Part shown: in pieces, positions 63,236-64,000 of the stretch
Layout of the letters: every line of letters starts with the position of its first letter
Numbering within the stretch: position 1 is the first letter of the stretch
Source: JBOFWL01 sp051653605
GTDB taxonomy: Bacteria; Spirochaetota; Brevinematia; Brevinematales; Brevinemataceae
Assembly: GCA_051653605.1 (NCBI GenBank)
Contig: JBOFWL010000139.1
Span: 124,001-188,000, forward strand
Reading direction: 5' to 3'
DNA length: 64,000 nucleotides
Program-made: the position numbers and the translations under genes
The notes under the pieces: model-generated
Told to the model about the DNA's origin: nothing
Database searches by the model: none
The model's input: the letters and a program-made list of their open reading frames with translations, nothing else

Positions 63236-63952
63236 TTAGAATGCCATTCCGACAGAAAAATTGTATGTTGCGGTACTAATGGCACCAAGTCTTAATCCTA
63301 AATCCCATCCAAACTTTAAAGAAGCATATCGATGAAAGTAATAATGGTATGCAAAACTAACTTCGGCTCCTCCAAATGCATTACTGGGTTCTTGCTCTCT
63401 TTGGGATACCACCCCTATACGTGTACCGACGGTGGCAAGGAAAGAAATAGTAAGCACATTTCCCATTCCTTTGTTTCTAAGGCGAGAATCGAAGAAGCTA
63501 AATCCGCCTCCAAAACCACCAGATATAGAAAATTGACTATTAAGTAATGTAAGATCGCTAGCAGAAGCCTCCGTTGCTTTCGAGATAGGGGCCTCGATGA
63601 GTAGGCGTACTACACCAAATCCAGATGTAAAACGTAAAAAGTGAATACCGATATGAAATCCGAACATAGGAATAGAAGTATTGGCAACTTCGCCATCAAA
63701 GAGAGTTTCCCCTCCAAAACGAAAACCAAAGCCAATAGAAGGAATATAATATCCAGGTTCACTTTGGAGATTAACTTGTTCTAATACCATGGTGCTTATC
63801 CGACGAATACGTTCTTCAAGGCTGGATTCTACCGATGTTAAACTTTGAGTGCTTTCGCGACTTTCTGAGTTTTTAGGGCTTTCTGATTGGGTAAAAGTTA
63901 TATTGGCTATACTCATACAAAAAATGAAAAAAGCTACTTTAAAATATTGCAT
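63236..63952 (-). CDS. Probable outer-membrane beta-barrel protein
   Basis: 238 residues with signal peptide MQYFKVAFFIFCMSIANITF. After a Ser/Glu-rich linker (about 22-60), residues about 65-238 alternate apolar and polar with many Gly and aromatics (YYIPSIGFGFRFGGETLFDG, ISGGFGGGFSFFDSRL, VSFAYHYYFHRYASLKFGWD). The C-terminus YNFSVGMAF ends in Phe, the terminal aromatic used for BAM-dependent insertion. This pattern fits an 8-10-strand barrel. The family and ligand are unknown. GAGG lies 9 bases before the ATG; the promoter is near the window edge. Confidence 0.75.
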   Translation of the reverse strand: MQYFKVAFFIFCMSIANITFTQSESPKNSESRESTQSLTSVESSLEERIRRISTMVLEQVNLQSEPGYYIPSIGFGFRFGGETLFDGEVANTSIPMFGFHIGIHFLRFTSGFGVVRLLIEAPISKATEASASDLTLLNSQFSISGGFGGGFSFFDSRLRNKGMGNVLTISFLATVGTRIGVVSQREQEPSNAFGGAEVSFAYHYYFHRYASLKFGWDLGLRLGAISTATYNFSVGMAF

Positions 63953-64000
63953 AGAAAAATCCTCAAATATATAACCAAGGATTATAACACAATTTTATTA

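Noticed and set aside
1..64000. CRISPR arrays, insertion sequences, prophage or integrase genes
   Set aside because: No regularly spaced direct repeats, transposase motifs or phage structural genes were seen in any part of the window.

Overview
The window looks like a chromosomal piece of a low-GC, flagellated, double-membraned bacterium, most likely a spirochaete (Spirochaetota). The evidence is a flagellar/cytoskeletal cluster (rpoN, FapA, bactofilin, FliS), a CarD-type regulator, a BMP/PnrA-type nucleoside lipoprotein with its ABC transporter, many secreted proteins and lipoproteins, an LpxL-type acyltransferase, an outer-membrane-barrel-like protein and strongly A+T-rich intergenic DNA. 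A Brevinema-like or other small host-associated lineage would fit, but the species cannot be fixed from the sequence alone. Coding density is very high. There is no gene-free stretch above 300 bases. I saw no rRNA, tRNA, IS element, phage or CRISPR array.

Layout. 1-1.45 kb: 3' part of an acyl-CoA synthetase gene. 1.45-9.1 kb (minus): rpoN, fapA, a helical unknown, bactofilin, pdxA, fliS, a long acidic protein and a 48-residue small protein, tightly packed. 9.2-11.7 kb (minus): two secreted proteins, one with TPRs. 12-15.4 kb (plus): aminopeptidase P-type peptidase, EF-P and an exported ankyrin-repeat protein. 15.4-21.3 kb: a GAF plus Fis-type HTH regulator (minus), then a membrane adenylate cyclase with an overlapping unknown partner, a SIMPL-domain protein and an APC permease. 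21.3-30.9 kb, mostly minus: ogt-alr, a DUF5131 radical-SAM protein, a quinone-reductase-like flavoprotein (plus), orphan PstS, an SDR, Rho with an Asn-rich insertion, MscS and CCA-adding enzyme. 31-36.6 kb (plus): GH57-type hydrolase, two secreted proteins, a TPR protein, LpxL-type acyltransferase and groES. 36.6-40.1 kb: ybeY, an unknown, carD, a DUF218 protein and a CapA-type protein.

40.2-50.5 kb (plus) is a coherent nucleoside uptake and breakdown block: ABC ATPase, two permeases, BMP lipoprotein, pyrimidine-nucleoside phosphorylase, DeoB, DeoD, Cdd and DeoC, followed by a small secreted protein and TruB. 50.5-55.1 kb (plus) is a polar amino-acid ABC transporter continuing into an FAD-dependent dehydrogenase, a cupin and MsrA. 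55.2-59 kb (minus) holds a large multidomain surface lipoprotein and two tandem superoxide dismutases, one cytosolic and one carrying a lipoprotein signal. 59-64 kb: PepT and an ABC-F ATPase (plus), then an acidic secreted protein and an outer-membrane-barrel candidate (minus).

Most independent transcription units start with recognisable sigma-70-like promoters (TATAAT-type -10; -35 often TTGAxx or TTGCxT) and end in strong hairpins, several of which serve convergent genes. The points most worth a second look are the lipoprotein SOD, a near-consensus sigma-54 site before groES, sigma-28-like sites before carD, fliS and rpoN, a leaderless capA transcript, hairpins at the very start of the sod and permease messages, and an Asn-rich disordered insertion in Rho. 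I did not find a clearly undescribed multi-gene system. The best candidates for new biology are the unknown genes of the rpoN-fapA-fliS cluster and the gene overlapping the adenylate cyclase.
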